Below are positions 62,380-64,000 of a stretch of 64,000 nucleotides of DNA, piece by piece. The position numbers and the translations under genes are program-made. Source of the stretch: Microbacteriaceae bacterium 3FA27C10 (GTDB lineage: Bacteria; Actinomycetota; Actinomycetes; Actinomycetales; Microbacteriaceae); assembly GCA_005502775.1 (NCBI GenBank), contig SCNI01000001.1, positions 124,001 through 188,000 on the forward strand, given 5' to 3'. Every line of letters begins with the position of its first letter. Positions within the stretch are counted from its first letter, which is position 1. The notes under the pieces were generated by a model, which saw only the letters and a list, made by a program, of their open reading frames with translations, was not told the DNA's origin and searched no databases.

Positions 62380-64000
62380 GTGACGACAACGACCCCCACC
62401 TCCCCGCTCCCCGTGGCCGCCAGCCGCAGCCGGCTGCGCACCCGGCGCTGGCTACCCTGGCACACCGGCCTCAGCATCCTGGCGGCCGCGAGCGCCGTGC
62501 TCACCCTGTGGGGGCTGCAGCTCGGTCAGCGCTCCGAGTACTACGCCTCCATCGCCCTGTCGATGAGCGAGAGCTGGTCGAACTTCCTCTTCGGCGCGGT
62601 CGACCCGGCCGGCACCGTCTCGCTCGACAAGATCCCCGGGTCGTTCTGGGTGCCCGCCGCGTTCGTGCGGCTCTTCGGCTTCTCGACCTGGTCGGTGGAT
62701 GCGCCCAACGCGATCGCCACGGTCGTCGCCGTGGTTCTCGTGGCGGTCACCGCGAAGCGCCTGCTCGGCCCCACCGCGGGGCTCATCGCCGGCGCCATGA
62801 CGGCGACCACGCCCATCCTGGTGGCCGTCGCGCGCTCCAACCAACCGGAGTCGTTCTTCGTACTCGCCCTCGCCCTCGTGGCCTGGGCCGCGGGGAAGGC
62901 GGTGCAGCGGGGGTCGTTCCGCTGGCTGATGATCACGGGCGGCTTCGTGGCGCTCGCCTTCCAGACCTACATGCTCGAGGCCTGGGCCGTGTGGCCCGCG
63001 CTCGCTCTGGCCTACCTCTTCGTGCCGAAGCCGTTCTGGAAGAAGCTGCGCGAGGTGGTGATCGCGGGCGTGACGAGCCTCGCGCTCTCGCTCGTCTGGA
63101 TCCTGGTGGTCTTCCTGACACCGGCGAGCGCGCGCCCCTATGTGGGCGGCACCTACGGCAACAACCCCTTCGAGATGGTGTTCGGCTACAACGGGCTCGG
63201 CCGCTTCTCGGCCACCTCCGACTCCACGGCCTACCGCTCCTTCACTCCCCCGTTCTCGGGTTCGCCGGGGCTCTTCCGGCTCTTCGACACGCAGCTGGCC
63301 GGGCAGGTGGCCTGGATGCTGCCCGTGGCGGTGCTCGCGATCGTGGTGCTGCTCGTGCTGAAGTTCAACCGGGCGGTCACGGTCTTCCTCGGCGCCTGGT
63401 TCGTGACGCTCGTGGCGATGTTCTCGGTGGTCGCCGGGATGCACCAGTTCTACACCGCGGCCCTCGCCGTGCCGGTGGGTCTGCTGGTGGGGCTCGCCGT
63501 CGCCCAGGCGCTCACGAGACGCGTGCTGTGGGCGCAGCTCGCGCTCGTCGGCGCCGCCTCGGCGACCGCGCTCGGGATCGCGTTCCTGTACCCCTCGTAC
63601 CTGCTCTGGGTCGCGGTGGTGCAGGTGGTGCTCGCCGTGCTGGTGTGCGCACTGCTCGTGCTCAGCCGGCCCGCCGGGCCGCTGCGACGCCTCGGCGGCA
63701 GCTGGTGGGTGTCGGTGCTCCTCGGCGCGTCGCTCGTGCTGACGCCGGCCGCCTGGTCGCTCGACGCCATGAACCACCCGAGCTCCATCAACCCGGTGGC
63801 CGGCGACGGCACCGCGGTGATGTCGTTCGGCGGCGGCAGCGGGTTCGGCGGGGCCGGCCGGCCGGGGAGTTCGTCGGCCGGTGTGTTCGGGCAGGGCGGC
63901 ACGCCGCCGCAGGGTGCGGCACCCGGGGGCGGCGGAGCGCCGGCCGGTACCGGCACGGCCGCGCGCGACGGCGGCGCTCGCACCGACGGCGGTGCGCCGG
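62380..64000 (+). CDS. GT39/YkcB-type membrane glycosyltransferase, 3' end cut by window edge
   Basis: 540 residues visible with no stop before the right edge. Multiple transmembrane helices; the first periplasmic loop reads GQRSEYYASIALSMSESWSN then FLFGAVDPAGTVSLDKIPG, characteristic of YkcB-type polyprenyl-phosphate-sugar transferases (ArnT/PMT_2 fold). After about residue 480 the sequence becomes Gly/Ser/Ala/Pro-rich and extracellular. GTG 62380 has no ribosome site. Likely adds a sugar from a lipid carrier to a wall polymer or protein outside the membrane. Confidence 0.85.
   Translation, partial: MTTTTPTSPLPVAASRSRLRTRRWLPWHTGLSILAAASAVLTLWGLQLGQRSEYYASIALSMSESWSNFLFGAVDPAGTVSLDKIPGSFWVPAAFVRLFGFSTWSVDAPNAIATVVAVVLVAVTAKRLLGPTAGLIAGAMTATTPILVAVARSNQPESFFVLALALVAWAAGKAVQRGSFRWLMITGGFVALAFQTYMLEAWAVWPALALAYLFVPKPFWKKLREVVIAGVTSLALSLVWILVVFLTPASARPYVGGTYGNNPFEMVFGYNGLGRFSATSDSTAYRSFTPPFSGSPGLFRLFDTQLAGQVAWMLPVAVLAIVVLLVLKFNRAVTVFLGAWFVTLVAMFSVVAGMHQFYTAALAVPVGLLVGLAVAQALTRRVLWAQLALVGAASATALGIAFLYPSYLLWVAVVQVVLAVLVCALLVLSRPAGPLRRLGGSWWVSVLLGASLVLTPAAWSLDAMNHPSSINPVAGDGTAVMSFGGGSGFGGAGRPGSSSAGVFGQGGTPPQGAAPGGGGAPAGTGTAARDGGARTDGGAP

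Noticed and set aside
1-64000. tRNA, rRNA, CRISPR arrays, insertion sequences, prophage or integrative elements
   Set aside because: Scanned for repeated spacers, transposase or integrase motifs and cloverleaf-like sequences; none was seen. Covariance-model searches could still find small RNAs that I cannot detect.

Overview
The window is about 64 kb of GC-rich (roughly 70 percent) actinobacterial chromosome. Gene order, GTG-rich starts and protein sequences fit the family Microbacteriaceae; I cannot name the genus. No rRNA, tRNA, CRISPR array, transposase or phage gene is visible. Genes are tightly packed, and no stretch longer than about 300 bases lacks a gene.

Layout. (1) 1-2963: the 3' part of a GH3 glycosidase, then a family 2 glycosyltransferase. 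(2) 3006-24165, almost all on the minus strand: a complete division and cell-wall (dcw) cluster. In transcription order it is mraZ, rsmH, an ftsL-like gene, ftsI, murE, murF, mraY, murD, ftsW, murG, murC, ftsQ, ftsZ, a yggS-type PLP protein, sepF, yggT and divIVA, followed by lspA and an rluD-type pseudouridine synthase. Many neighbours overlap by 1-4 bases, so they are probably translationally coupled. A cell-wall-binding-repeat gene sits in opposite orientation between divIVA and yggT. (3) 24417-33589: DUF3040 protein, polyprenyl synthase, an Rv2175c-like DNA-binding protein, a PASTA Ser/Thr kinase (PknL-like), class II DAHP synthase, PlsC-type acyltransferase, ROK sugar kinase and long-chain acyl-CoA ligase. 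Much of this keeps the gene order seen around Rv2165c-Rv2187 in Mycobacterium tuberculosis. (4) 33715-41912: second cell-wall-binding protein, peptide deformylase, pyruvate carboxylase, ParA-like ATPase, and a garA-ftsR-merR group. (5) 42012-52215: accessory metabolism and regulation: DUF1295 membrane protein, MarR regulator with a divergent oxidoreductase, aldo/keto reductase, alpha/beta hydrolase, PPK2, a large LuxR-type ATPase, a PadR regulator and two small proteins. (6) 52322-59208: an ethanolamine-type permease divergent from a five-gene run of glutamine-synthetase-like ligase, PuuD-like hydrolase, aldehyde dehydrogenase, SDR and FadR-type regulator. (7) 59286-64000: DyP peroxidase, flavin-dependent (LLM) monooxygenase with a divergent XRE-cupin regulator, and a truncated GT39-type membrane glycosyltransferase.

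How the genes fit together. The dcw block makes lipid II and the divisome. The murE product lacks the DNPR motif of diaminopimelate-adding enzymes, in line with the B-type peptidoglycan of this family. Division control reaches beyond the block: garA-ftsR lies about 32 kb away, and a perfect AT-rich palindrome lies before ftsZ. The most system-like accessory unit is region 6, predicted to take up ethanolamine and break it down as gamma-glutamyl derivatives without an EutBC ammonia lyase. Several clear operators were found: a 16-bp-arm inverted repeat laid over a consensus promoter (MarR/oxidoreductase), paired boxes bracketing the padR promoter, a palindrome at the LLM/XRE divergence, decamer MraZ boxes, and a blockwise-conserved 33-bp tandem repeat between mraZ and rsmH.
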